Source of the DNA: Macrobrachium rosenbergii
Lineage: Eukaryota > Arthropoda > Malacostraca > Decapoda > Palaemonidae
Direction: 5' to 3'
DNA: 64,000 nucleotides
Assembly (NCBI RefSeq): GCF_040412425.1
Contig: NC_089742.1
Coordinates: 73,549,625-73,613,624, forward strand
Shown: piece after piece, positions 11,616 through 24,976 of the stretch
How positions within the stretch are numbered: the first letter of the stretch is position 1
How the letters are laid out: the number at the start of each line of letters is the position of its first letter
Translations under genes and position numbers: made by a program
Notes under the pieces: generated by a model
Seen by the model: only the letters and a program-made list of their open reading frames with translations
What the model was told of the DNA's origin: nothing
Databases searched by the model: none

Positions 11616-12937
11616 AAAAATCCAGGATTCATTCAAAGTAAATTTGGAACCAATTCATGATGAACAAGAGCACACATGCTAAGGCAATTTTTTTTATCAG
11701 GCACTAAACGTCACCTTGATATACAACTTCCTTAAGCCATAACAAGTAAATTTATCCAGAAAACATGCTACACACACCTTATGTTACGAAAAATCGTAAT
11801 GGGTGTCGTGTACCTTATTCAAAACCATTCAACAAGCATATCTTTTCAGTATAATTTGTTGCAAGGTACCCCTTTTTTCTTCGAATTTTTTGGGACAAGT
11901 ATTTCAAACATATGTCCAGATATTAACTTATGCGATTCTGGGACAGTTGCAGGTAATCATCTTGGAAGGCTCAAATCTGCCATTTTCTCATCCACGTGTT
12001 TTTCTAAAATATAAGTTTTGAATTCAGACAACTGCCTGAGGAAGAATATGGTTTCGAGTTCTTTCAAGATACTTTGCAAAAGACTGTTGCAAAGTCAGAT
12101 TCTTTCGTATCTTTGGTATTATTGTACGATGTTCTTGAATGTCAAGGCAATCGCCTAAATGGCTGAAATAGTCGGGCATAGCCTACACCACAGTGTTTGC
12201 TCAGTATATAGATTTTACACATTAAACAATTACGTTGCACTGAATCTCTGTTCTACGTGTTCTACTTGTCAAAGAGTTTAAAAATGTGAACAGCATTATC
12301 AAAGTAACTGAGAAGTAGTCCTGAAAATAATTAAAACCTTAAGCTTGTAGTTACAGATGATATGGTACGTTGTAGTTTTGGCAATGGTGGTAAGCGATGC
12401 TTGACAATTTGGCACAAAAGCTGCACAAATTATACTGATAAACAAAAAACGCAGAAGGCAAAAAAAAAAGAACAGCAACAAGAGACTGTCAGTCCTGTCA
12501 AGACTAGCCGAGAGACTGTCAGTTACAAACATGGGCAATTCGACTTATGAAGCATCACCACCACTGTCTGGTGACACTGAAAATGAACTATCCTGTTGCT
12601 GTCGGAAAATCGTTAACATTTATTATTGGGAAAAAAACTGCAACATTTGGACTACATAATTAAGCTTTAGAATAATCTATACTGACTGGGGACAAATGCA
12701 AAACCAACAGAAGTGACTGCTAAAGAATACCAATGCACATGTGACACCTATTACTTTAAGACGACACTTTTAATTTCCTAAAGCTCTTCTTAACTTTAAG
12801 GGTGAAACTGATGGAAAAGACAAAAATTACCGACATGTTGCTAAATTTCTTCAACGCTGACAGCTATTTCAGCCATTAACTCATTGCTTCTTTAAAGCTT
12901 ACCAGTTTTACAAAGGAACTACACTCCGTCATATATA
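11616..12937. other. Unassigned sequence, 11.6-12.9 kb
   Basis: No gene or known repeat recognised. Short frames at 12,299-12,550 on both strands overlap each other and are low complexity. Confidence 0.4.
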
Positions 12938-13389
12938 CAGGGTGGCCCCCTCGCAAAAAGGGCATTTCAGATTCACATTATGCATTTTACACACTGTTGC
13001 CTGGCTCAGAGCCAACACTCTTGACTTCATTGAACCTAACGACTGGCCCTCAAAAAGTCCAGATCTCAACGTAATGGATTTTATCATGTGGGTTTACTGT
13101 TACAACAACTTCAATTGCAGAGGAGAGAGGTCACAGACACACAATCCTTAAAAACTCTGTTGATGAAAGCTTGGAACAATATCCCGCTAGAAGTCGCCCT
13201 CTGGAAGTTGGCTAGACCGTCTACGTTGTTGTGCAGCTGCCCACGGAAAGCATTTTGAACACCACATCTAACATTTGCGTTCTTGTTCTGTTTTAACAAT
13301 GTTTCTGTTAACAACAACTGTTTTGTTTCCAGCAATTATATAAACTGTACCAAATTTCCTGTTTTTTTTTTTTTTTTTGAGGCACCCTG
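12938..13389 (+). mobile_element. Internally deleted mariner-type element
   Basis: The left end CAGGGTGGCCCCC and the right end, complement of CAGGGTGCCTC, are each next to TA (12,936-12,937 and 13,390-13,391). Plus-strand codons give AWLRANTLDFIEPNDWP then SKSPDLNVMDFIMW, the third-Asp region of a D,D,D-type mariner transposase. Only about 450 bp remain, so most of the transposase is deleted. The fragment would be non-autonomous. Confidence 0.72.
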
Positions 13390-13391
13390 TA

Positions 13392-14414
13392 GCTGAGTAC
13401 TATAAAAAAATTAAAGATTAACCAAAAATATAAAAAAAAAACGAAAATTATTAAGGAAAATTTCACAGATCAGGATGATTCTCCATGAGAGTTCACAAGA
13501 CTGGATCTTCCATTGTCTTCTGCTGGAGGAGAAGAGAGAAGTCTGAAGACACCCGAACATTCAGAGAAAGCTGCTGCAATGCAAAGCTCGCTGCTTCAGC
13601 AACCACAACCCTCATACAGCCATCCTCCTAGTGAGCAATTGCAGTGTCTCTGATCAAGCCATTTAGAGGTGGCTTCTGTAAAACTGCCTGAGAGTTGTGC
13701 ATGTCATTTCCCCAGGTTGCAGTCTGCTTACAAGCAAATCTAAGACCTATTTCAATAGGGATGTACCCTAACCTAAAATTCCCTTAATCTAAACTATCCT
13801 AAGGTGCCATGCCCGGACCTACCGCGAGGGATTCGCCCAACGTGGACCCCCAAAGTGACAGTGTGTATACAGCAATGATGTGTGTGCAACTACTCTGTAT
13901 CACAGTGGTTTCATGTTTCAATTTCTGAATCCATTTGCAGAATTTCTTTATTTCATGTTAAGAGTTGTGAACAACGGTTCATTATTCTCGTGTATAACGC
14001 TTTTAATAAAACTCTTAGAAATAAACCTACGAAACAAATTACGTTGCTCATTCAGTCAAAATGAGTAGGCATTTATGGAGAGGTATTTCAGCGACAAAAT
14101 AAAAATTTAATTGTGAATAATCGCAGGGACATATCTTTCTGAAAAATATAGCTGAAAGTGAAGTTTAGAGGAATTCATACACCAACAAGAAATTGGATAT
14201 CGTGGTTAATAAAATCAACAAGTGCACTTACAAGTCCAGTCACGCAATTTCACCAATTCTTTCTTCGAACTCACTTTACTCTCTTCAAACCTAATAACCG
14301 CAGGACAGTGTATTCAAGTAAAAAGACGACAAATATATTCTGGAAAAGCGAGCCTTCTCGAACGGATACAGGATACCCTGTAGCTTATGACAGCGTTTAA
14401 GAACAAAACAGCCT
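13392..14414. other. Unassigned sequence, 13.4-14.4 kb
   Basis: A poly(T) tract just inside the mariner end and A-rich runs follow, then unremarkable sequence. I could not find splice-consistent coding sequence. Confidence 0.35.
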
Positions 14415-14426
14415 CAGCCCTCTCGT

Positions 14427-14736
14427 GAACTGAATTGAATATAGAATTTCGACCAAAGGCCAAGCACTGGGACCAATGAGATCATTCAGCGCTGAAACGG
14501 AAAGTGGCATAAAAGTTTGAAAGGCGTAGCAGGAGGAAAACCTCGCAGTTGCACTATGAATCAATTGTCAGGAGAGGGTGGAAAGTAAGATGGAAGAAAG
14601 AGAATATGAAAAGAGGTATAGTAAAAGGAACGAAAGGAGTTGCAGCTAGAGGCCGAAGGCACGCTGCAAAGAACCTTAAGTAATGCCTACAGTGCACCGC
14701 ATGAGGTGCACTGACGGCATAACCCCACTACGGTGT
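14427..14736 (+). mobile_element. SINE-like element S2, copy 2, with target duplication
   Basis: CAGCCCTCTCGT (14,415-14,426) precedes and CAACCCTCTCGT (14,737-14,748) follows, a 12-bp duplication with one mismatch. The body is nearly full length and ends GCACCGCATGAGGTGCACTG. Confidence 0.9.
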
Positions 14737-14748
14737 CAACCCTCTCGT

Positions 14749-15356
14749 AGAAATGAAAGCAGCAGTACCCGAATATCCACAGCCATCCATCAACATCGCT
14801 CAAAAATTTCTATTTCTGTTAAGTGTTGGGACGAATTACAAAACCCGACACATTCTGATAAAGTGCCTTCATCAGTGTGAATTCACACCCGGGTGATGGA
14901 ACACCGAAAGTAAAGGTGCCGCTATGTGCTGCTAAATTCCCCAATTTCCTCGATACGGGCTGAGTAGGTGCCAGCAGATATTGGTGATTTAGGCAGTTCT
15001 AGAAGGTCTAAACCACGGCGATTCCGATCGACAGATTTTTCGTAAAGGACATCACAGGAGAAACTCATCACATTGTGAGGTAACCGTAGGTAAAATTTAT
15101 GATTTAAATTAAACTGCCAAATCGTATGATCGTGTTTCGGATTAGAGAGAGAACACTTATTTCGAAGAATCTTTACGGTAAAAAATCTGCTTTTATCGTT
15201 AGTTTATACAATGACGGTATATTTTGCCCGGTTGAATATTTTCTTTTCTCTTTTCTCAGAATTAAACCATAAGTACATTTAATTCAACCCGAACTTGTAG
15301 GTCTATAGTAAACCAGCGAGAAGAATTTGCATTTTATGTTGATGTTATCAATTTAA

Positions 15357-15358
<2 letters not shown>
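14749..15358. other. Unassigned sequence, 14.7-15.4 kb
   Basis: Nothing recognised apart from the flanking microsatellite. Confidence 0.35.

Positions 15359-15418
<60 letters not shown>
15359..15418. repeat. (AT)n microsatellite
   Basis: About 29 AT units. Confidence 0.97.
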
Positions 15419-15421
<3 letters not shown>

Positions 15422-15700
15422 ATATTTGTAATATTTGTGCTAAAAATATTCAATGGACAACAACGCTACAAGGCTCTTATCCAAACAGGGAATGACTGAA
15501 GACATTCACCTTCGGTAGCTAGGAGGACTCGATCCCCATTCGGTCTGTTTCGAGCAAGGAGGCTTGGTTTCGCGTCTACCAGTACACAGGTGAAATTGGG
15601 GGTGAGCTGTGGTGGGGAAGGGGCGTTAAATCTTCACGCCGTAGTTACTAGAGGCTCAGTGTGTAGTACTTAAGACGGTACTTTGAACATTATTTTCGAT

Positions 15701-15703
15701 ATA

Positions 15704-15777
<74 letters not shown>
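15701..15777. repeat. (AT)n microsatellite
   Basis: About 36 AT units with small edge interruptions. Confidence 0.97.
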
Positions 15778-15790
<13 letters not shown>

Positions 15791-15928
15791 TTAAAGAGAG
15801 AGACCACTCCCAGAGCTGAAGGGAATTTCCATACACAGCAGAACAACTTTTAGCATGTATTTTCGTGTAGGTTTTAAGCAAAAATGCGAAAAAATATGCA
15901 TACAAGTGAGATAAAAGTTATTCATCAC

Positions 15929-16063
15929 GAAAAATTTACGCCATATGAAGAAAATTTATAATTACTGTATATAAGCAAACTGTACGTTGAATCAGAATAT
16001 ATCTCATAGTATATTTTGCTTATATACTGTATTTAAAAATTTTCTTCATACGACAATTTTTTC
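15929..16063. repeat. Foldback sequence, ~50-bp arms
   Basis: The left arm (15,929-15,979) contains ATGAAGAAAATTTAT and CTGTATATAAGCAAA. The right arm (16,015-16,063) contains TTTGCTTATATACTG and AAAATTTTCTTCATA. The arms are inverted copies with several mismatches, around a 35-nt loop. This may be a small MITE or foldback element. Confidence 0.75.
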
Positions 16064-16086
16064 TTGTTGATCAACAATTTCTTTCT

Positions 16087-16087
<1 letters not shown>

Positions 16088-16154
<67 letters not shown>
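16088..16154. repeat. (AT)n microsatellite
   Basis: About 33 AT units following the foldback sequence. Confidence 0.97.
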
Positions 16155-16158
<4 letters not shown>

Positions 16159-16825
16159 CTCTGGAAAACCGTATTCATTCAATAGTAGTAATACTGTATA
16201 ATACATGGAGCTCTCACATGACTATCTTTATTCATGTTCAAACGTAGGCTTGTAAGCATTGTTTCATATGCATGCAGGCAATATATCTTCTACACACAAT
16301 TGCACGCTTAATATTCATACACACATTCAATACGCCAAGGACTCATACAACCGACTTGTTTACGGTCTCAGAGCTTGTTATTTTCCTCGAGTCATTTCCC
16401 AGTTCAAAATGCGTAGTCTGAGAAACCCTCGGCAACGTGTAAATTGAGTGATGCCAACACTGATCAAGAGAAAGTAATGTCAACACTGAGGAAAAGAATA
16501 CGATTCTCATACAAGTACATCACTTTTCAAGAGCTCCTTCGCCCTAATAGTATCTGAACCTTTTTCCCCTGGTGTCCTAATTGTTCCACAAATTTCCTGG
16601 AAGGTTTCATCAACATGTCCTCCTTGCAGCGAAGAGCGCCTGGCCGCATGTTTTCTCTTATTGGTCAATACATTTCAACCAACCAACACTTAGGAAACCC
16701 TATTTCCTCTATTGCTCCTCCGAATCGGTTGATCTTATGTGCAGTAGTCTCGTAGCACATTAATTTTTTACAAACAGAACACTTCGTACAGCTTTTTGGT
16801 GGTTAAAATCCACTGACGTGCATGC

Positions 16826-16961
<136 letters not shown>

Positions 16962-16998
16962 AATACAGCGCGAAGGAACGCGTGCTTAAGAATACCAC

Positions 16999-17128
16999 TA
17001 AGCCCACGTCGGAAGGTGAGTGAAAACTGGGACTTTGAACAAGTACTTTCGAAGTTGATAATGCAGAATAAACTACGAAAGTACTTGTTCAAAGTCCTGG
17101 TTTTCACTCACCTTCCGACGTGGACTTA
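16999..17128. repeat. Near-perfect hairpin with 53-bp arms and 24-nt loop
   Basis: The left arm (16,999-17,051) and right arm (17,076-17,128) are reverse complements at 50 of 53 positions. All three mismatches are transitions that would still pair as G-U in RNA on one strand. Key blocks are CCACGTCGGAAGGTGAGTG and CTTTGAACAAGTACTTTCG. AT microsatellites flank it on both sides. It could be a foldback transposon tip, a replication-generated inverted duplication, or a small hairpin RNA gene. I see no further evidence for transcription. Confidence 0.9.
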
Positions 17129-17132
17129 ATGA

Positions 17133-17134
17133 TA

Positions 17135-17201
<67 letters not shown>

Positions 17202-17208
17202 TATATAT
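17133..17208. repeat. (AT)n microsatellite
   Basis: AT tract that directly follows the hairpin at 17.0 kb. Confidence 0.97.
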
Positions 17209-17540
17209 ACACATATGCACGTCTAGATCCCGATGCCCACATGGCCTACAGGCTGCATTTTTCTTTTACAACATGTAGATATGGTCAGTTGACACTAATG
17301 GTTTACACAGCCAAGAGATAGGTAGGTGCTCACGGAATGAATGCACCTACACTAAAACATTCCAAAACAAATGGTTAATGAGTGTGTGATTACGACTGTC
17401 TTCCTAGGCTATAGTAAGATTGACAGCCAAACCCTTTTAACGTGTCGTAAATCTATTTTTGTCGGTGAATAAGGTTCCCAAGTCAGAGTCTTCTGAGCAG
17501 AGTGAAAATAATGTTATAGCTCGATGACTTTACTGTAATC

Positions 17541-17799
17541 GGTGCTACTTTGGCTTGTTAACTATGCGTCACCTACTCCGAGGTGCTAGTACTAAACACC
17601 GTATGGTAAAAGTAAACGGCCGCACGAAAAAAAATGTTTATCAATATAATTTGTCGACCTCACCATATAGAAATGGGTGTATATAATACTTTGACCCCGA
17701 GGGGCTAGTACTAAACACGGTGCCCCAAGGAGCTTCCGCCATGTTTAGTACTAGCACCTCGTAATAGGTAACGCGTAAATAACAAGCCAAAGTAGCACC
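17541..17799. mobile_element. MITE-like element with 57-bp terminal inverted repeats
   Basis: The left repeat (17,541-17,597) starts GGTGCTACTTTGGCTTGTTA and ends GAGGTGCTAGTACTAAAC. The right repeat (17,743-17,799) is its inverse with about eight mismatches. A third partial block, GAGGGGCTAGTACTAAACA, lies inside at 17,699-17,717. There is no coding capacity in 259 bp. I could not settle a target duplication or a superfamily. Confidence 0.75.
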
Positions 17800-18110
17800 C
17801 TATAATCTGCCGAGAAATCTATGTATTATCTGTTTTTATGATACTTTTGTTTATTCACTTTTTTAAGAATACGTAATTTATAAACTTCACTCAAAGGTCA
17901 CATACAGTCATTCTCATTGATGTTTGGCAACCTTCATCTGGGGTTAGGATAGGCCTTCAAAAAACTTAGACATTCGGCCTCTAGGACTCATTGTAAATTT
18001 CCGAGACTTATTTTTGGAAAGAAAAAATAGCGTCTTCGAAACTGCAAAATACGGTAATTTCCCTTGGGTGCAGGTGTTTCCTAGACCCAAAAATATTATA
18101 TTAATGGAAT

Positions 18111-18221
18111 ACTTGTATATATATACATATATATACATATCTTATATACAAACATATATAAATATATATATATATATATATTACAAATAAATATGCAAAT
18201 ATATATATTATATATAAAATA

Positions 18222-18280
<59 letters not shown>

Positions 18281-18455
18281 GAGAGAGAGACAAGGGGTTT
18301 TATAATCAAGTAGCTTTTTTCATACAAATTAATGCCGAAATTTGTTTAGGCATACATCGTTTTCTGAAAAGAGTTGTATTAATATTAATGAAATAAATAC
18401 ATTTATGTATATACATATATATGTACTGTATATATATGTATATACATATATAAGT

Positions 18456-18513
<58 letters not shown>

Positions 18514-18535
18514 TGTATATACGTATACACATATA
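18111..18535. repeat. Compound AT/ATAC microsatellite cluster
   Basis: Two (AT)n tracts (about 18,111-18,276 and 18,405-18,535) with ATAC-type interruptions, separated by unique AT-rich sequence. Confidence 0.93.
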
Positions 18536-18589
18536 TATGATCGAATATTTAAAGCATCACTTTAGACGTGACTCGCTATATTTAAAATA

Positions 18590-21016
18590 AATCATGACGG
18601 TGTTTCAGCTTCTCAAAAGACCCCGTCCTGAAGTAGAGATTCGAATGTTGTGAATCCATAAGACGTGCACAAGCGAGAAAGGCTGCACGATGAGAATAAT
18701 ACCGCAACAAAAATGAAAGAACCTTCAAAGTGTTTTCTTGGCGTTCGTTGCCAAAAATCGACCGACTGTGAAAATTTCCATGCACAACTATTAAAATGAT
18801 GATAGTTTTCTGCTCAGCACAAAAGCTGCCGAGCTAGTTGCGTTGTTTGATATACATAATTTTGAGGATACTTCTCACCGCATTTCATGATCCACTTCTG
18901 GGAAACTACTTACATTAGATATGTGAACATATACCGATTGTAAGGAATAAGAAATGTCACATTAAAAACTTCAATACAGATTCGAAGGTTCCGTGCACTC
19001 AAATAATGGTTGTGACACAAAGAAAACTTATATAACATCTTGATACATTTTACGGATCAATTATATAAAAAATATAAACTTGGTATCCTGATGATTAAAA
19101 TAACAATTTCTGATTAGTCATTCTCAACTTAAAAGTATAGTTTATTTAATCGTACCTTGGATGAATTTGATTAGCCTAACCCCAGATACTTGAACCAAAG
19201 CAGTTTATTCAGTGCTGACACCAACCTGCACAAACACACATAATTTGCAATAAAAAGAATAATAATGACCCTAATTGACGGTGTTTGACCTTGTGGCGAG
19301 GCCTTAGTCTCATCTTTCGTATAAACCTCAGCAGGCCGATCTCAGTCCTCAACCGTCATCGAGTTTCAACTCTCCTACTTTCAAAACCTGATTTATGAGT
19401 TTGCTGTGAACGATTTCCCAGGAGAAATTCACATTCAACCGTTGTGTGTTTTAACATCCTCTTTCCTCTTCATCCACATCCAACCGTCCTTCCCCCCTAT
19501 CCCCCGCCCCCAACTCCATAACACCCTTTTCCCCGACTAAATTCCCCTCACTGAATGCCTGAATCTGGTCAACGCTAGAAATGAGCTATGTACACCAACG
19601 TCTACTTAACGTTATTTCTACTACTGATAAGGTCAAAGGAGGCCATATGCCGACTTACCAAGTTTTATCCTTCACAGGTGACTTCAACATGTCACATGGC
19701 AAAATGGGCACACCGTCAGAGCGTCAAACTTGAACCTGCCCTTCGAGGATTGGATGACAACCCGTCCTACTCCTAACACCACACAAATGACACTGCAGCA
19801 GACGACGTTCAGTCAGCTGTTTATCTGGTGGGGAAGGAGTTTAGCGTTCTTACCGCTAGAGGGCTGAGATTCACACATGCGCTATTTTGATTTATATTCT
19901 CACACATCATACCAGGTAATAATGATGATGAAGATGGCGGTGAATTACACCCTTTATCGTTTTTCGTTCGCCTCGGCAATTTTGCCGCTAAACGACCAAA
20001 GTTTATTGGTATTTGCCTCGACTAAATTTACTTGGAATAATATGAAAGACAGCGAAGATAATGAGAAGCCGAATCAGACTGTTCATTGGGAGAATTTAAT
20101 GAGCAATAATGACTAAATTTCAACATAAAAAATTCTGATAAAAACATTCGGAGAACTATGTAGATACGTAATGATTCTTCGATGTACCTTCAACATGATA
20201 TCCACGCTCAACATATTTTTCATTACCAAAGGTAAGCATAAATACGAATGATGTCAGCTTTCTTAATAAAATAATACCAGTCTTTTTATTCGTCTTCCAT
20301 TGCGGTATGAAAATGTACAAAAGTATTTTACTTTAAAGATATCATGAACTGTGATGACTCTTCTAATTTTGATGGCTTCATCTCTCTCAACGAACTGGAA
20401 AGACTGACGGTACATTTAGCGCATGCTCAACACTATAATTTGAACAGCAATCACAAAACTGTACAGGTGTTAGTTATCCTTCAGAATTAAAATGAAAGGT
20501 AAACTGATTTTCAGTATGCGATGCGCTCGGTAATGATTAAACATTCAACAGAATGACAGTGTCAAACCCTGGAACCTTATTTTGAACGCATCGATTCATC
20601 CTAGGATAATTCCCCGTAGCTGCACGAGTAATCACATCGGCTGTTTCCATTCGTGACATGTCAACTTTCCCCAGAAGCTCATTATTGCACTTGTTTTGAT
20701 GACTTAACAACGTACCGCTAGCATAACTGTCTTTTGAAGTACCATTATGAAAAACTCGTGGATTTTTATTCGACTTTTTGCTGCTTGGTTTAAGAGAAGA
20801 AACGCTTTTAGTGTATTTGAAAAGCATCGTTACCATAAACGAACGCGTTCTGAAATTGTGTCGAGAAGCACGCAGTTCTTGACGATAAAACTCAGAAATT
20901 TTAGCTTTCTAAATTACTTGATAAAGATATGTAAGGTTACAAAAAGGCATAGAAAAAGAGAGTTTACGGTATAGTGACCACCGACAGGAAAATGAATACT
21001 ATTATTTTAAAAAACG
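18590..21016. other. Unassigned sequence, 18.6-21.0 kb
   Basis: No splice-consistent coding exon and no repeat shared with the rest of the window. A C-rich patch at 19,490-19,550 is low complexity. Confidence 0.4.
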
Positions 21017-21149
21017 CTAAAAAAGATAAAAAAAAAAAAAAAGACAGAAGTGCAACGTTTCGGTAATATATAACGATCGGAAACGTAAACCAGTGGTTTC
21101 AAATTCCATCTTAGGCTGTAGACTTAAGAGAGCCTGAGGACGTCTCAAT

Positions 21150-21672
<523 letters not shown>

Positions 21673-21807
21673 TAAATAGTCAGCAATAGAAGCGTTCCGT
21701 GGAAATCGGAGACAATTAATAAATATCAAAACCTTTGCTTGAATGAAGAGCAACTTTTAGGTGCGACTAGTTTCGGAGATTTACATTCCCCCGTCATCGG
21801 GCAATCC

Positions 21808-22775
21808 ATAATGGAATATGTGTTATATTTATAATCAATTAAATAATAAAATCAAATAAAATTACGTAAAACAACCTATAATAACCTAAACAGGCAGCAA
21901 AATCTTAAAATACAGAGCTACCAATACACAATGTTTGTTGTCAAAATGAGCAGAAATGAAAAGTTTAAAAACACAGCAATTCAACAGACCTTTCATTTTT
22001 ACAAAGAGAGAGTTTGTCTCGGAGCTCCATTTCGTTGGTCCTGTAAGTAAGGACTAAAAAAGAATCAAAATTTATAGGATGTTCATATTCTTCAAAGTGT
22101 TGACGAATAGAGCTGAATGGTGGTTTGCTTAATGACCTATTCGTCCTAACAGACCTTCCAATAAGTTCGAAGATGCGAACCTTGAACTTCCGCTTTGATT
22201 TTCCGATGTACATTGCATTAGAGCAATGACACTTGTACTTATAAACAATAGACGACTGCAGCTCAGTTGGTTCTACATCCTTGAACATCAAGAATTTTTG
22301 CAGTGTAGATTGTGGCTTAAACATTACTCGAATGTTTATTCGCGGGTAGAATTCATGCAACAGTTTTTTTTTTTAACTTTTTCTTTACATGGAAGGACCT
22401 ATTTCCAACAAACGCAATGGGCAAGTACATGACTGCTTTGTTGACAGTAACAGTTGCAGGTTTTGGAAGTAATAATTTCTGAATCTTTAGATTCTTTTTC
22501 AGTCTTTACTTGCAGGACCAACGAAATGGAGCTCGGAGTGGTTGAGTCTGTATATACCCTAAGAGACAAACCCTGTCTTTTTAATAATGTAAGGTCTAGG
22601 AGTTGCTATGCTTTTAGACTTTTAATTTCTGCTCATTTTTGACATCAAACATTATGTATTTGTATCTCTGAATTTTAAGATTTTGCTGCCTGTTCAGGTT
22701 ATAATATTTTGTAATGCGTAATTTTATCTTACTTTATAATTTCATTAATCTTAAATGTAACATATATTCCATTAT
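21808..22775. mobile_element. Head-to-head pair of Penelope-like element 3' ends
   Basis: Arms at 21,808-22,068 and 22,489-22,775 are inverted copies of each other. Shared blocks include CCAACGAAATGGAGCTC, AATTTCTGCTCATTTTGAC-like and TTTTAAGATTTTGCTGCCTG, with TATATTCCATTAT at the outer edge. The minus-strand copy carries a GIY-YIG coding end and the plus-strand copy only its last codons. Penelope-like elements often insert as inverted or tandem partial pairs, which fits. Divergence between arms is appreciable, so the event is not recent. Confidence 0.8.
21965..22360 (-). pseudogene. Penelope-like GIY-YIG endonuclease fragment
   Basis: An open stretch of about 130 codons shows IVYKYKCHCSNAMYIGKSKR, the GIY-YIG core with its two cysteines. 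It continues with KVRIFELIGRSVRTNRSLS, IRQHFEEYEHPI and a terminal NEMELRDKLSLCKNE. In Penelope-like proteins this domain follows the reverse transcriptase and nicks target DNA. The reverse transcriptase is absent, so this is a 5'-truncated copy that happens to lack stops. Confidence 0.8.
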
Positions 22776-22816
22776 AGAAACTAATAAAGATGCTCTCCAT
22801 TCAAGCCCCCTGGTTT

Positions 22817-22971
<155 letters not shown>

Positions 22972-23266
22972 CCACTTATACACGAGTGACTTTTTACACT
23001 TACAAATGCTAAGCCATAGACATCGTTCAATACTGAATTCGCTATACCCTGGGGAATAACTCACACACAAAGGGAACTATAAATGGCAGGTTTCTTCACC
23101 AGCCTAGCCAGGCCAGTCAAAACACAGAAAATCGTTGTTTCTAAGCATAGGCCACTCTCTGAATTCCGGAACACACACAAACACTTCTCAGTATAATTTC
23201 CTTTGGGTGCATTCGATATGAGACATTTGTGGGGTAATATATGATCATATATGAATGTGCATGTAT

Positions 23267-23548
<282 letters not shown>

Positions 23549-23938
23549 GGCTCACATAATGTACGCACAAGATTTGACTTTCAGCATGACTCCATTTGCC
23601 TTACCGCGGTCGCCTACATATTAAAGGCATATGAACTTTTACAAGACCTGCGTTTCGTGACCAAATAAACCTGGCTGCCACAGCTTAATTTGCATACAGA
23701 TTGGCAGCATATGTATATGCCAGTATACATACCAGATAAGACGAATTTGCCACAATCCATTCCGGAAAAGATCTTTTAAGCTTCCAACAAAATCCGGTAT
23801 GTCCTCCGTGTCTCGCGGTCTACGTCATAAAATTGCTCGAGATATGAACTTTGGTACAAAGGCCAATTTCTTGCAACTGTTCTTCCTCATTCTGCGCAAA
23901 ATCTGACACTGGGATTATGCCAGCTTCCAATCATTGTT

Positions 23939-24228
23939 GTTGCTTCTTCATTGGAGAGGTGGGTAGAGCTTTCTACTGGCACGCTGTTGGCCCAGCGTTC
24001 GATTCTCCGACGGGCCAATGAAGAATTAGAGGAATTTATTTCTGGTGATAGAAATTCATTTCTCGTTATAATGTGGTTCGGATCCCACAATAAGCTGTAA
24101 GTCCCGTTCCTAGGTAATCAGTTGGTTCTTAGCCACGTAAAAATAAATCTAAACCTTCGGGCCAGCCCTAGGAGAGCTGATAATCAGGTCAGTGGTCTGG
24201 TTAAACTAAGATATACTTTTCCAATCAC
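23939..24228 (+). mobile_element. tRNA-derived SINE S1, copy 3, with target duplication
   Basis: TTCCAATCATTGTT (23,925-23,938) before and TTCCAATCACTGTT (24,229-24,242) after form a 14-bp duplication with one mismatch. The head includes GTGGGTAGAGCT (A-box-like) and AGCGTTCGATTCTCC (B box). Body and tail are full length. Confidence 0.93.
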
Positions 24229-24242
24229 TGTTTGCATGCATT

Positions 24243-24976
24243 CAGAACAGACAGAATTGGCGGAATAATTATTACCTTCCCTAGACGGCAAGAAACATGA
24301 AATAAGCAAATGAATGAATGTAATTGGGAAACTTTACCAAATACAATGACATCTTCTTTGTGCAGCAAAATAAAAATCGCCTTATGCAACTGAATGAGTA
24401 ATAAGTGATGACGTAGAAGACTATCTAATTAATTCTGACGATGAGATAATGCGAGCTGGTATGTGCGCTGAAAATGTCCCAAGAGCAGATTAAATTGCTC
24501 CATAAAAATGTCGAGTCATTGCATCGTGAAGTACTTCAGTGAACCAGCGCCAAGGACAGGTGATGGTCACCTAGTGAGAGAGTAAATTTGAAAATTTGAA
24601 AATAGCCAGAGGCTTTCAAAATGGCTTTCAACGCAAATCTATACAAACCTGAGGCGTGTGTTCGGCAACTCTTTGTCGAGGTTGGTCCGCCCCATTTAAT
24701 CTAAAGGAAAATAAGATTTTTTGTAGAGCATACGAGCAAGAATGATCATCTAGCGTCGTAGGCAAAAAATTGTAATAGTGGCGGTACAAGTCAGCTATCT
24801 CTCTCGGCTTTACGTATAAGCGCTTTATTCAAAATCTGGAGTATGTAATGTGTATATTATCTGATCATAAAAATTCACTTTTGTTTTCGGGTCAAAACTA
24901 TAGTTATGAGGACAGGTCAAGCACTAAATGTGTTTTTTTTTTAATCATCACCATCACCAGGGTTTTACGTTCATTG
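24243..24976. other. Unassigned sequence, 24.2-25.0 kb
   Basis: No gene or recurring repeat recognised. Confidence 0.35.

Noticed and set aside
15470..15670. tRNA-like segment (GGGGATCGAGTCCTCC on the minus strand), with a partly similar stretch at 19,825-19,875
   Set aside because: The B-box-like motif is present, but no convincing A box, cloverleaf or family copies. The match between the two places is short, so I do not call a tRNA or SINE.
20537..20836. 99-codon minus-strand frame (MVTMLFKYTKSV...)
   Set aside because: No recognisable motif, no splice partner frames and no conservation evidence.
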